A stretch of 64,000 nucleotides of DNA from Deltaproteobacteria bacterium (GTDB lineage: Bacteria > Myxococcota_A > UBA9160 > UBA4427): NCBI GenBank assembly GCA_029261855.1, contig JAJDAN010000042.1, positions 62,001-126,000 on the forward strand, given 5' to 3'. The stretch's first letter is position 1; every line of letters begins with the position of its first letter. Under the pieces are notes generated by a model that ran no database searches, had not been told where the DNA came from, and saw nothing but the letters and a program-made list of their open reading frames with translations. The position numbers and the translations under genes were made by a program. Positions 40,054-48,833 of this stretch are shown in pieces.

Positions 40054-40629
40054 TCACCGGTCCAGCTTCAGCTTCTTCATCGTGATCGGCCCCTGTGAAG
40101 CCTCGTCGAACTCGGCGCCCGCCTCGACGCCAAGCCGCGCGATGTCCTCGACCTGAGCATCCACTTCATAGGCCGCGTACATCGCGCCGAGAGCGAAACC
40201 GGCTCCCGACCCCACTGCGGCGAAGCGCTGGACCTGCTCGACCGTCCGGTTCGCGTACATCCCGAACAGGCCGAACCGGTTCATCAAGAACAGCGTCATC
40301 TGGGTGGACTCGTAGGCTTCGCTATTGCCATCGCCGGTGTTCAAGAAGTACTCGTCCTTGAGCTTGGCATGCAACTTCCGAGAGAACTCGAAGAGCTCGA
40401 GCTCGTTCTGGACCTCGGGGAGCTGCAGCTCGCCCGCGGCGAACACGCTCTCGAGCACGTTGCGACTGGCGACCAGACCGACCAGGCCCAGGTAGGACTC
40501 TCCGATGCGGAGGATCTTCTCGGGCCGCGCCGTGTACTTCGACAACTGCTTCCACGAGCCGAAGGTCGTCAGCGTTTCGGCCGCCATGCAGGCGACGCCG
40601 TCCTTTTCGACCATCACGAGGGTAGACAT
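40054..40629 (-). CDS. Proteasome/HslV-like Ntn hydrolase
   Basis: The ATG at 40629, after GGGGGAG, gives 191 residues: MSTLVMVEKDGVACMAAETL, like the proteasome-type nucleophile strand. Thr3 (or Ser2) is the likely N-terminal nucleophile after trimming, Glu occupies the position of Asp17, and Lys in KQLSKYTARPEKIL stands for Lys33. GSGAGFALGAMYAAYE matches the conserved glycine-rich helix. No ATPase partner (HslU or similar) is in the window, so it is not a normal HslV system. Anbu-like or another small-molecule Ntn role is possible. Confidence 0.72.
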   Translation of the reverse strand: MSTLVMVEKDGVACMAAETLTTFGSWKQLSKYTARPEKILRIGESYLGLVGLVASRNVLESVFAAGELQLPEVQNELELFEFSRKLHAKLKDEYFLNTGDGNSEAYESTQMTLFLMNRFGLFGMYANRTVEQVQRFAAVGSGAGFALGAMYAAYEVDAQVEDIARLGVEAGAEFDEASQGPITMKKLKLDR

Positions 40630-41018
40630 GACTCCCCCCTTCCCGTGCCGCGGGCACACCCGCGGCGTCGCGCACGCCTCTACAGGCGCGCGGGATTCCA
40701 GTGCTACGCCAGCACTACGCCAACCAGGCGCAGAGCCGAACGGGTTGCTGAGCCGGGCGCTGGACTTGCTAGGCCGGCAGCAGGAACCGGAGCTGAGCAA
40801 ACCGCAGCGCGTTCAGGAGACCCCGAAGCTGTGTATACATGGTTTGCGCTCCCGTGGTGCGCGCGGGGTTTAGCGCGCCTGCAGATCTGAGTCAACGCCA
40901 CGCGCGGAGATCCTCGAACGCCTAACAAGCTGCCCCGACACGAAGCCGGCTTCGTTTCCCGGAAGGGCTATTTCGCGGAAGACCACCGGCTACGACCGCC
41001 CGACTGACATCGATCCGC
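40630..41018. other. Intergenic region, no gene seen
   Basis: About 390 bases between two minus-strand genes, with no coding sequence I can support. It contains TGTATACA (40832-40839), a possible promoter element for the Ntn-hydrolase gene. It also has GCCTAACAAGC at 40919-40929, like an attC left end without a right half, and the 14-base palindrome at 40941. Confidence 0.6.
40941..40954 (-). terminator. 14-bp perfect palindrome CGAAGCCGGCTTCG
   Basis: CGAAGCC and GGCTTCG are adjacent reverse complements. It lies 65 bases downstream of the stop of the SRPBCC gene (minus). A stem without a loop is weak as a terminator, so it could equally be a DNA-binding site. Confidence 0.35.
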
Positions 41019-41555
41019 TCAGGCGTGCCAAGCGTCGAGCACGGGCATGTACCGGCGACCGAGGTCGTCCACGTCGCAGGGAACTTCCCGGCCCGAGACA
41101 TGGCTCTCCAGGGCGTCCACGAAGCCATGGTATCCGGACACGACGCCGGACCAGTGCGTCCCGAGGCCACCCGGCTGATACACGAGGTGCTCGGGCGTGT
41201 CGCCGCTGAAGATCTTCCCGGGATCGGCTGACGCTCCCATCTTGTCGATGAGGCGGAAGAGACAACCCTCCGAAGTGGGTTCGATTTCGAAGCGAAGCCA
41301 GGCCTCGTCGGAGCCGTCCGTCGTGAACTGGACGCACCGCGGCGGTTCGACCCGCGTCACGGTCCCCTGCCAGCCCCCTTCGAAGGAGAAACGCCCGCCC
41401 TGTTCGATCTCGAAGGGCGTCGGCATGAACCAGTGACTCAAACCCTCCCGCGTGGCGACGGCCTGCCACAAACGCTCGGGCGGGAACTCGAAGTGACGTT
41501 CGAAGAGCAGCGTGTTCTTCTCGAGCAGGCGCCCGATGTTCTCGATCCGGTTCAC
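41019..41555 (-). CDS. SRPBCC/AHSA1-domain protein
   Basis: A 178-residue AHSA1-type SRPBCC fold: LFERHFEFPPERLWQAVATREGLSHWF, then TVTRVEPPRCVQFTT and HWSGVVSGYHGFVDALE. It binds hydrophobic ligands in the family. Its start overlaps the stop of the ArsR gene by four bases, so it is translated with it. The ArsR-SRPBCC pairing is common; function is unknown. Confidence 0.85.
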   Translation of the reverse strand: MNRIENIGRLLEKNTLLFERHFEFPPERLWQAVATREGLSHWFMPTPFEIEQGGRFSFEGGWQGTVTRVEPPRCVQFTTDGSDEAWLRFEIEPTSEGCLFRLIDKMGASADPGKIFSGDTPEHLVYQPGGLGTHWSGVVSGYHGFVDALESHVSGREVPCDVDDLGRRYMPVLDAWHA

Positions 41556-41908
41556 TTCCGCGCTCCTTTGCGGTCGGAATTCGGGGGTTCGGTGCGTTGC
41601 AGGTACACATCGAGGGCGCCGAGCTTCTCTTCCCAGAAGGACTCGAACTGCGACACCCAGTCGTGCACGCGCTTGAGTCGGCGGAAGTCCACCGAGTACA
41701 TGCGCTGCCTGCCGTCCTGCCGGACCTTCACGACCCCGGCAGAGCGCAGGACCCTCAGGTGCTGCGAGATCGCAGGCTGGCTGATGTCGAAGCGCCGAAC
41801 CAGATCGCCGACCGAGCGCTCGCGATTGGAGAGCAGGGTCAGGATCCGCCGGCGGGTCGGGTCGGCCAGTGCCATGTAGGGGTCGGCTCGTTTCGAAGCA
41901 TTTGCCAT
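41552..41908 (-). CDS. ArsR-family transcriptional repressor
   Basis: A 118-residue winged helix protein: ALADPTRRRILTLLSNRERSVGDLVRRFDISQPAISQHLRVL then VVKVRQDGRQRMYSVD. No metal-site Cys occurs, so it is not a metal sensor of the ArsR/SmtB kind. It is upstream of the SRPBCC gene in one operon, with an operator-like palindrome just upstream. Confidence 0.9.
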   Translation of the reverse strand: MANASKRADPYMALADPTRRRILTLLSNRERSVGDLVRRFDISQPAISQHLRVLRSAGVVKVRQDGRQRMYSVDFRRLKRVHDWVSQFESFWEEKLGALDVYLQRTEPPNSDRKGARK

Positions 41909-41916
41909 TGCGCCAT

Positions 41917-41930
41917 CATATAACTATATG
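41917..41930 (-). promoter_or_regulatory. ArsR operator-like palindrome CATATA-AC-TATATG
   Basis: CATATA (41917-41922) and TATATG (41925-41930) flank AC, nine bases upstream of the repressor start. Its A/T-rich 6-2-6 layout matches typical ArsR sites. It overlaps the probable promoter, so self-repression is likely. Confidence 0.7.
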
Positions 41931-42004
41931 CTTATGTGTAAACACTCGGCTGCAGCATCTTGTGAATCCGTCTCTCGGGCGGTCGCCGGTGGTACGCTCG
42001 ACGC

Positions 42005-42697
42005 ATGCTGGAACTGGATTCGGATCTCTGGGTCACGGAGTCGCCCCTGCGCTTCCTCGGGCTCGAGGTCGGGGCGCGGATGACGGTCGTGCGCCTGCCG
42101 GACCAGAAGCTGCTGTTGCACTCGCCCATCGCGGCGACGCCGGATCTCGTGCGCGAAGTGCAGGCGCTCGGGTCCGTCGCGTATCTCGTGGCACCCAACC
42201 GGCTCCATCACCTCTTCATTGGCGAGTGGCAACGCGCTTGCCCCGACGCCTCGCTCCACGTGGCACCCGGCCTCGATAGCAAGCGCCCGGACCTGACGAT
42301 CGACGGCGTGCTCGGTGACACGCCCGACGCCGGCTGGCAACGCGAGCTCGACCAGGTATTCGTCGCCGGCTTCCCGTTCGCGAACGAGGTCGTCTTCTTC
42401 CACCGCAAGACCGCGACCCTGATCGCCACGGACCTGGCGTTCAACGTGGGCGCCAGCTCCCCGCCCGCGACTCGTCTCGCCTTCCGACTCGCGCGAGCCT
42501 ACGGACGATTGACGCCGACGCTGGTCGAGCGGCTCCTGGTGCGCGACCGAGCGGCCTTCCGTCAGTCGTTGGAACGCATCCTGGACTGGCCGTTCGAGCG
42601 TGTCGTGGTCGCCCACGGCGACGTCTGCGAGACGGGCGGCCGAGACGAGCTCATCCGCGGCTACGCCTGGCTGCCCCTCGGCGAAGCGCGCGCTTGA
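42005..42697 (+). CDS. DUF4336 metallo-hydrolase-like protein (copy 1)
   Basis: A 230-residue DUF4336 protein: LELDSDLWVTESPLRFLGLEVG, NRLHHLFIGEWQRACPDA, FANEVVFFHRKTATLIATDL, then VVAHGDVCE. The family resembles a beta-lactamase fold without a full set of the usual HxHxDH metal ligands. It shares an operon and overall likeness with a second DUF4336 gene at 44605. Its stop overlaps the kinase start (TTGA). Confidence 0.8.
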   Translation: MLELDSDLWVTESPLRFLGLEVGARMTVVRLPDQKLLLHSPIAATPDLVREVQALGSVAYLVAPNRLHHLFIGEWQRACPDASLHVAPGLDSKRPDLTIDGVLGDTPDAGWQRELDQVFVAGFPFANEVVFFHRKTATLIATDLAFNVGASSPPATRLAFRLARAYGRLTPTLVERLLVRDRAAFRQSLERILDWPFERVVVAHGDVCETGGRDELIRGYAWLPLGEARA

Positions 42698-43389
42698 AGC
42701 GGACGGAGCACGGCGCCCCGAGCCGCTTGATTCTCATCGAGGGGCTCCCGGGTTCTGGCAAGACATCGCTGGCGCAGTGGCTTTGCGAAACCCTCGAAGC
42801 GCGGGGCACGAGCGCGACCTGGGTTCCGGAGCTGCAACGAGATCACCCGGTGATCGACAAGGCCACCATGCGGACCGCGAGGGATCCGGGCTACGCCGAC
42901 CGCTGCATCGCACGTTGGCAGGCCTTCGCGACGCGCGTCCAGGCCGTCGATTCGCCGCAGGTGTTCATCCTGGAGGCCTGCCTGTTCCAGGGCACGATCC
43001 GTTTTCTCGTCGAATACGAGCGCGCCGCGCGAGAGATCGACTCCTACCTGCCCGCCGTCGAGCAGTGTCTGGCTCCGCTGCGCCCGCATCTCGTCTACCT
43101 CGTCCAGACCGACCCGGGCGCCTACCTGCGGGACGAGATCGTGCGCCGAAAGGGAGCAGACATCGTCTCGCGGATCACGACCTACTCTGCGACAACACCC
43201 TACGCAGTCGCCCGGGGGCTCGAGGGGACCGAGGCGCTCGCATCCCTCTATGCTTCCTACCGGAGCGTGTGCGACCGACTCGTCGCGCGCTCGAGCCTGC
43301 CGGTGCTCGAGCTCGATGCCGTACGTTCTCACGAAGCCCGCGTCCGCGACGAGGTGGGGCCTTGGGTTGCCGCTGCGATCGGAGCCTGA
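42694..43389 (+). CDS. P-loop kinase-like protein
   Basis: A 231-residue P-loop protein starting at TTG 42694. Walker A is LIEGLPGSGKTSLAQWL. Adenylate-kinase-like helices follow, with PQVFILEACLFQG as the Walker B strand. It has no recognisable substrate motif. It lies in an operon of two DUF4336, a MOSC and a VOC gene. Confidence 0.7.
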   Translation: MKRTEHGAPSRLILIEGLPGSGKTSLAQWLCETLEARGTSATWVPELQRDHPVIDKATMRTARDPGYADRCIARWQAFATRVQAVDSPQVFILEACLFQGTIRFLVEYERAAREIDSYLPAVEQCLAPLRPHLVYLVQTDPGAYLRDEIVRRKGADIVSRITTYSATTPYAVARGLEGTEALASLYASYRSVCDRLVARSSLPVLELDAVRSHEARVRDEVGPWVAAAIGA

Positions 43390-43401
43390 ACGGAGGGACG
43401 A

Positions 43402-44070
43402 GTGAGCGTGCAGGTTGAAGCTGTCTTCACGAGTGCCGTCGAGACCTTCTCGCTTCCCGACGGTGACCCGCTGACCAGCGCCATCCGGAAACGGCGGCAA
43501 GCCCAGAGGGTCGCCGTGGGGGAGCTGGGCTTCGAGGGAGACGAGTGCTTCGACCCGGCCCACGGCGGGCCGAACCGAAGTCTGCATGTGTTCCCGCTGG
43601 AGCACTACGCGGTGTTCAGCGAGCTGGCTGGCCGCGCGGTCGAGGCGCCAGCCTTCGGGGAAAACCTCTCGCTCCGCGGGCTCCCCGACAGCCAGGCCTG
43701 CGTGGGCGACACCCTCGCGATCGGAAGCGCGGTGCTTCAGATCACCATGCCGACGGAACGCTGCCGCAACCCGGGGCGCCTCGCGGGCATCCCGACGCTG
43801 CTCAAGTGGGTGATCGAAACCGGGCGCAGCGGCTACTACCTGCGCGTGCTCGAAGCCGGCGACATCGGCCCTGGCGACGTCTGCGAGGTCGTGGAAAGGC
43901 CCCATCCAGATTGGACCATCGAGACCCTCACGCGGTCCATGTACGATCGGGTCCAGCACCGGGAGCACCTCGCGGTGCTCGAGTCGATCGAGAACCTGGC
44001 ACCGGAATGGAAGAGCCGCGTCTGGACGCTGCACCGGCGCGCGACCGGCCGGCAGGAGAACGAGTCATGA
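43402..44070 (+). CDS. MOSC-domain protein
   Basis: A 222-residue MOSC-domain protein from GTG 43402, with GFEGDECFDPAHGGPNRSLHVFP, GENLSLRGL and the Cys in TERCRNPGRL that may hold sulfur or a molybdenum cofactor. YiiM-like MOSC proteins reduce N-hydroxylated compounds. It overlaps the VOC gene by four bases. Confidence 0.85.
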   Translation: MSVQVEAVFTSAVETFSLPDGDPLTSAIRKRRQAQRVAVGELGFEGDECFDPAHGGPNRSLHVFPLEHYAVFSELAGRAVEAPAFGENLSLRGLPDSQACVGDTLAIGSAVLQITMPTERCRNPGRLAGIPTLLKWVIETGRSGYYLRVLEAGDIGPGDVCEVVERPHPDWTIETLTRSMYDRVQHREHLAVLESIENLAPEWKSRVWTLHRRATGRQENES

Positions 44071-44585
44071 CGGTCGCAGTCAACGGCATCGCCCACATCC
44101 ACTTGACGGTGAACGAGCCCGAGACGTGCATCCCCTTCTGGGAAAAGCTGTGCCACTTCCTGGAAATGGAAACGCTGATCCGGAACGAGGACACGCTGTA
44201 CTGCATCGGCAGTCGCACGGGCATCCTGGTGCGCGCCGCACCGCCGGGCAAGCGAAACCGGTCCTTCGACCAGGACACCGTCGGCCTGCACCACCTGTGC
44301 TTTCGCGCTCGCAGCGCGGAAGACGTCGATGCGATCGCGAAGTTCGTGACCGAAACCCTGCAGGCCCGGGTGGTTCATCCCGCCGAGCCCGGAGAGCAGT
44401 TCGCCCCGGGCTACTACTCGTTCCTGTTCGAAGACCCCGACGGCATCCGCGTCGAGTTCAACTTCGTGCCCGGCAAGGGACACTTCGGCGAGGGCGGCCG
44501 ACTCGGACCCGGCGGCAAGGGCCCTGCCAGCTCCTACGGCGAAGCGGGTGTCGGGGCCGAAGACACGGACCGAGAGCGCGAATGA
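44067..44585 (+). CDS. VOC/glyoxalase-fold protein
   Basis: A 172-residue VOC protein: NGIAHIHLTVNEPETCIPFWEKL, LHHLCFRARSAEDVDAI, and SFLFEDPDGIRVEFNFVP, giving metal ligands His and Glu of a bicupin dioxygenase/lyase. A Gly-rich tail follows. It lies in the MOSC/DUF4336 operon; no substrate can be named. Confidence 0.85.
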   Translation: MTVAVNGIAHIHLTVNEPETCIPFWEKLCHFLEMETLIRNEDTLYCIGSRTGILVRAAPPGKRNRSFDQDTVGLHHLCFRARSAEDVDAIAKFVTETLQARVVHPAEPGEQFAPGYYSFLFEDPDGIRVEFNFVPGKGHFGEGGRLGPGGKGPASSYGEAGVGAEDTDRERE

Positions 44586-44604
44586 AGACGCTCGTTCCGG
44601 CGCG

Positions 44605-45360
44605 ATGAGTTCCGGCCGTTCTGTCGAAGAGCGGCTCCTGAAGCGGGCGGTGCCTCGACCCGTCGCGGACCATCAGCCGGCGCCGCAGCAGATCGGCGAC
44701 GGACTGTGGGCTCTCGAGCGCCGGCTCCTGCATTTCGGACGCATCCTCCTCCCCTCTCGCACCACGCTGGCTCGGCTCTCGGGCGGATCGTTCGTCGTGA
44801 TCGGTCCGCCGCCGATCGACCGCGTCACGATCGATGCCATCAATTCGATCGGGAGCGTGCGCTACGTGGTCGTTCCGAACTCGTTCCACTACGTCTTCGC
44901 CGCCGACTTCGTCAGGCACTACTCCAGCGCGCAGCTGCTCGCGGCGCCGGGCCTCGTCGAACGGGTGCCGGGTCTCGATGCGACCGAGTTGGGCGGGACA
45001 CCGCCGGACGCCTGGTCCGGCGCAATCGAGTACGCGGTGCTCGGTCCGGTACGCGGCGTGTCCGAGGTGGCTTTCTTCCACCGGCCTTCCCGCAGCCTGA
45101 TCCTGACGGACCTCGCCTTCAACATGGTCCACTATCCGCGGCGGCTCGACCGCTTCGTGTGGCGGGCCTCCGGCATCCCGGGCGGCTTCGGCCCGGGCCG
45201 AACCTCGCGCTCGCTGCTCCTGCGCGACCGGGACGTCGCCCGGCGCTGCCTGTCCCGGGTGCTGGAATGGCCCGTCGAGCGGATCATCGTCGCCCACGGT
45301 GAGGTCGTCGAAGAGGACGCCCTCGGGAGGTTTCGAAAAGCCTTCTCGCGCTACCTCTGA
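44605..45360 (+). CDS. DUF4336 metallo-hydrolase-like protein (copy 2)
   Basis: A 251-residue DUF4336 protein from ATG 44605. It aligns with the 42005 protein: IGSVRYVVVPNSFHYVFAAD, GVSEVAFFHRPSRSLILTDL, and ERIIVAHGEVVEED. It differs by a longer N terminus. It is the last gene of the operon. Confidence 0.8.
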   Translation: MSSGRSVEERLLKRAVPRPVADHQPAPQQIGDGLWALERRLLHFGRILLPSRTTLARLSGGSFVVIGPPPIDRVTIDAINSIGSVRYVVVPNSFHYVFAADFVRHYSSAQLLAAPGLVERVPGLDATELGGTPPDAWSGAIEYAVLGPVRGVSEVAFFHRPSRSLILTDLAFNMVHYPRRLDRFVWRASGIPGGFGPGRTSRSLLLRDRDVARRCLSRVLEWPVERIIVAHGEVVEEDALGRFRKAFSRYL

Positions 45361-45526
45361 CTGGAAACGCCGTTGCACGCCGCGTCTCGAGCCTGGATCC
45401 TCACACGGAGCAGTGCTCGCCGCTCCGCACTTCGGCCGATAGCCGATCGGGTGCAGAACTCGAGGTGTTCCTGTTAGGTTCCGGCCGCCCCCAGGCCAAA
45501 CGTTCCGTCTTTTGGAGACCAGACCG

Positions 45527-47737
45527 ATGATCTCAGGTGAGTCGACGGGGCGCAGCGTCATTGCCCGGTGGGTTGTTGCAGCGAGCCTCGCGCTGGCTCC
45601 CTGGCAGGCCGTCGCGCAGGAGGGCCAGGACGAACTCGGCCGCAACGCCTACTTCGGCGAGCTCCACATCCACTCGAGCTGGTCGATCGACGCCTACGTG
45701 TTCGGCACGCGCATCGGTCCCGACGCGGCGATCCGCTACGCGCGCGGCGAAGCCGTCACGCATCCCGGCGGTTTCCAGGTCCAGCTGCAACAACCCCTCG
45801 ACTTCACGATCGTGATGGACCATTCGGAATACACGGGCGCGTTCCCGTTCGCCGACGATCCCGAATCGCCCCTCCGTCTGGAGTCCCCGGTCGTGGCGGC
45901 GACGCTCCGGTTCGGTGTCTGGGCGAGTCCGATGAACTTCTACAAGCTGCTCGCGGCGAGCCTCGTGAAGGACTTTCCGATCACCACGCTGCAAGGGCCG
46001 AGCGGTGCCGGCCATGCCTGGAAGCGGATGATCGAGATGGCGAACGACAGTTACGAGCCGGGAAAATTCACGACCTTCCCTGGCTGGGAGTGGACCGCGA
46101 CCCCCGACTACAAGAACCTGCACCGGATCGTGCTCTTCAAGGACGCGAACCACGCTTCGGAGACCGAGTTCAGCTCGATCGACTCGACGGATCCACCCGA
46201 CCTGTGGAAGTGGATGGCCGAGCAGCGTGCGGCGGGAAACGACGTGATGGCGATCTCGCACAATGGCAACCTGAGCAACGGCGCGCTCTATCCGAGAACC
46301 GTCACCCACGCGGGGCAGCCCATCGACCAACGCTGGGCCGCCACGCGGATGCGGATGGAGCCCGTCTCCGAGATCGCGCAGGTGAAGGGGCAATCGGAGA
46401 CGACGCCCGCCCTTTCGCCCGACGACGAGTTTGCGGACTTCAACGTCTTCGTCTGGCTACTCCTCGGCGCGGCCGGCACCCCGACGGACTACGGCAGCTA
46501 CATGCGACTCGCCCTGCGCGACGGCATCGCGATGCAGGGCGCGCTCGGCTTCAACCCGTACAAGTTCGGCTTCGTGTCCGGGTCCGATTCGCACAGCGCC
46601 GCTTCTGCCTACCGCAACGACGACTATTTCGGGGAGCACGGCACCTTCGACGACACCCCCGAGAAGCGACTCAGTCCAGTCAAGCATCTCAACATGGACA
46701 ACCGCCAGGTGGACACCGCCGGCCTGACGGGCATCTGGGCGCTGGAGAACACGCGCGAGTCGCTCTGGCGCGCCATCCAGCGCAAGGAGACCTTCGCCAC
46801 CAGTGGGCTGCGCATGCAGGTCCGGTTCTTCGGCGGCTGGGACTACGACAGCGCGAGCGCGGAGGCCGCCGACTGGGTCGACGCGGGCTACGCGAAGGGC
46901 GTGCCGATGGGAGGGGATCTGCCCGCGTCCGGCGGCGACGCGCCCACCTTCATCGCCTGGGCGCAGAAGGACCCGACCGGCCCGAACCTCGATCGCGTGC
47001 AGATCGTGAAGGGCTGGGCCCGAAACGGCCAGTCCTTCGAGAAGATCTACGACGTCACCTGGGCGGGCGACCGCACTCCGGACCCGGCCACCGGTAAGGT
47101 CTCCGCGATCGCGAGCACCGTCGATCTCGAGAAGGCCACCTACACGAACACTGTCGGCGCAGCCGAGCTGAAGGGCATCTGGACGGACCCCGACTTCGAC
47201 CCCGCGCTCGACGCCTTCTACTACGTGCGCGCCATCGCAATCCCAGTGCCCCGCTGGACGACCATCGCGGCGATCGCGCAAGGCGTGCCCCGCCCGGACG
47301 TCGTCCCGGCGACCGTGCAGGACCGCGCCTGGTCGTCACCCATCTGGTACACGCCGCCTGCTGACGCGCGCAAGCAGGCACCGGCGGGTGCCACGGTGGC
47401 AGACCTCGAAAAGCAGGGAGCCACTGCCCTCGACGACGCTGCGCTGAAGGCGCTGCTCGTCGGCAAGACGATCACCGTGCGCGACAGGATCACCGGTCTC
47501 CGCCTCGAGATCACCTTCGACGCGGATGGCAGACAGCGGGTCAAGAACCTGGGCGGAGACGCCGCGGCGGGCGTGGTGTTCGAGGCGCGGTACGAGATCC
47601 GTGGCGGACGGCTGGTCACGCATGTCGCCAACTCGCAGTTCGAAACGACCGTGTACGCCCAGGGAGGCCAGTACCTGGCGGCGCGCAATACGGAGTACGG
47701 CTACGCGAACTACGCGATCGAAATCGTCGAGCCCTGA
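45527..47737 (+). CDS. DUF3604 secreted protein
   Basis: A 736-residue protein with a signal peptide (VIARWVVAASLALAPWQAVA) and DUF3604 core. AYFGELHIHSSWSIDAY starts a PHP-like metal site, followed by FTIVMDHSEYTGAF, SHNGNLSNG and FGFVSGSDSHSAA. A beta-rich C-terminal domain follows from about 610. DUF3604 proteins are often next to sulfatase or lipid genes, with no known reaction. ATG 45527 has GGAGA upstream. Confidence 0.88.
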   Translation: MISGESTGRSVIARWVVAASLALAPWQAVAQEGQDELGRNAYFGELHIHSSWSIDAYVFGTRIGPDAAIRYARGEAVTHPGGFQVQLQQPLDFTIVMDHSEYTGAFPFADDPESPLRLESPVVAATLRFGVWASPMNFYKLLAASLVKDFPITTLQGPSGAGHAWKRMIEMANDSYEPGKFTTFPGWEWTATPDYKNLHRIVLFKDANHASETEFSSIDSTDPPDLWKWMAEQRAAGNDVMAISHNGNLSNGALYPRTVTHAGQPIDQRWAATRMRMEPVSEIAQVKGQSETTPALSPDDEFADFNVFVWLLLGAAGTPTDYGSYMRLALRDGIAMQGALGFNPYKFGFVSGSDSHSAASAYRNDDYFGEHGTFDDTPEKRLSPVKHLNMDNRQVDTAGLTGIWALENTRESLWRAIQRKETFATSGLRMQVRFFGGWDYDSASAEAADWVDAGYAKGVPMGGDLPASGGDAPTFIAWAQKDPTGPNLDRVQIVKGWARNGQSFEKIYDVTWAGDRTPDPATGKVSAIASTVDLEKATYTNTVGAAELKGIWTDPDFDPALDAFYYVRAIAIPVPRWTTIAAIAQGVPRPDVVPATVQDRAWSSPIWYTPPADARKQAPAGATVADLEKQGATALDDAALKALLVGKTITVRDRITGLRLEITFDADGRQRVKNLGGDAAAGVVFEARYEIRGGRLVTHVANSQFETTVYAQGGQYLAARNTEYGYANYAIEIVEP

Positions 47738-47787
47738 CCCAGCTCGCGGAGCCAGCGGTGATGGTGGCGGCCCGGCGCGCTCGGCCC

Positions 47788-48786
47788 TCAGCTGAGGGCC
47801 AGCATCTTCTCGATGGGTGCGAGCGCCTTCAGGCGGATGTCTTCGCGCACGGTGACCTGGGGCGTCAGGTCGCGCAGGCAGAGGTAGAGCTTCTCGAGCG
47901 TATTGAGGCGCATGTACGGGCAGCGGTTGCACGCGCAGCTCTCGTCCATGCCCGGCGCCTGGATCAGCTTCTTCTCGGGGGCGCGCTTCCAGATCTCGTG
48001 GAAGATGCCGTCCTCGGTGGCGATGATGGACACGCGCTTCGGGTCTTCGCAGGCGCGCTGGATGATGCCGCTGGTGGACGCGATGAAGTCGGCCTGGTCG
48101 AGGACGGCCTGGTCGCATTCGGGGTGGGCGAGCACCTCGGCTTGCGGGTGCTGCATGCGCAGTTTCTCGAGCCCCTGGGCGCTGAACAGCTCGTGCACCA
48201 CGCAGGCGCCCTGCCAGATGATCAGATCGTCCCGCCCGGCTTCCTTCGCAACGAAGCGGGCCAGGTGACGGTCCGGCGCGAAGATCAGGGGCCGGCCCTT
48301 GAAGTGCTCGACCATCTTCACGGCGTTCGACGACGTACAGATGAGATCCGACATCGCCTTCACTTCTGCGTTCGAATTGATGTAGGTGAGAACCGCCGCG
48401 CCTTCGTGTTCGGCGCAGAACTTCGCGAAGGCCTCCGGCGGACACCCGTCCGCCAGCGAGCAGCCGGCCTCCAGGTCGGGCACCACCACCGGCTTGTCGG
48501 GGTTCAGGATCTTGGCGGTCTCGGCCATGAAGTGGACGCCGCAGAAGGCGATTACATCGCAGTCGGCCTTCTGGGCGGCCCGCGCCAGGGCGAGGGAATC
48601 GCCGACCACGTCGGCGAGGTCCTGAACCTCGGACTCCTGGTAGTAGTGGGCGAGCAGCAGGGCTCGCCGCTCGCGCTTGAGGTCGCGGATCGCCTGTTCG
48701 AGATCGTCGGGCAGATCCAGGGCTTGCTTGCCCTGAGCGGCAAGACGGGCGGCGAGAGTGGCGGCGGGGTCGGCTGCTTGAGTCAC
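47788..48786 (-). CDS. nadA: Quinolinate synthase A
   Basis: A 332-residue NadA: LLLAHYYQESEVQDLADVVGD, FCGVHFMAETAKIL, WQGACVVHELFS and CACNRCPYMRLNTLEKL, which provide the three Cys of the 4Fe-4S cluster. It makes quinolinate from iminoaspartate and dihydroxyacetone phosphate in NAD biosynthesis. GTG 48786 was chosen by homology. No nadB or nadC lies beside it. Confidence 0.96.
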   Translation of the reverse strand: MTQAADPAATLAARLAAQGKQALDLPDDLEQAIRDLKRERRALLLAHYYQESEVQDLADVVGDSLALARAAQKADCDVIAFCGVHFMAETAKILNPDKPVVVPDLEAGCSLADGCPPEAFAKFCAEHEGAAVLTYINSNAEVKAMSDLICTSSNAVKMVEHFKGRPLIFAPDRHLARFVAKEAGRDDLIIWQGACVVHELFSAQGLEKLRMQHPQAEVLAHPECDQAVLDQADFIASTSGIIQRACEDPKRVSIIATEDGIFHEIWKRAPEKKLIQAPGMDESCACNRCPYMRLNTLEKLYLCLRDLTPQVTVREDIRLKALAPIEKMLALS

Positions 48787-48833
48787 GCGGGGGTCCTGAC
48801 CTGAGGGGGCGCGCAGGTCTCGAGAGTAGCGGA

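Noticed and set aside
40369-40890. A 173-codon plus-strand open frame in the region around the Ntn-hydrolase gene start
   Set aside because: It overlaps the Ntn-hydrolase gene on the other strand, has no motif or ribosome site, and fits antisense shadow plus random GC-rich sequence.
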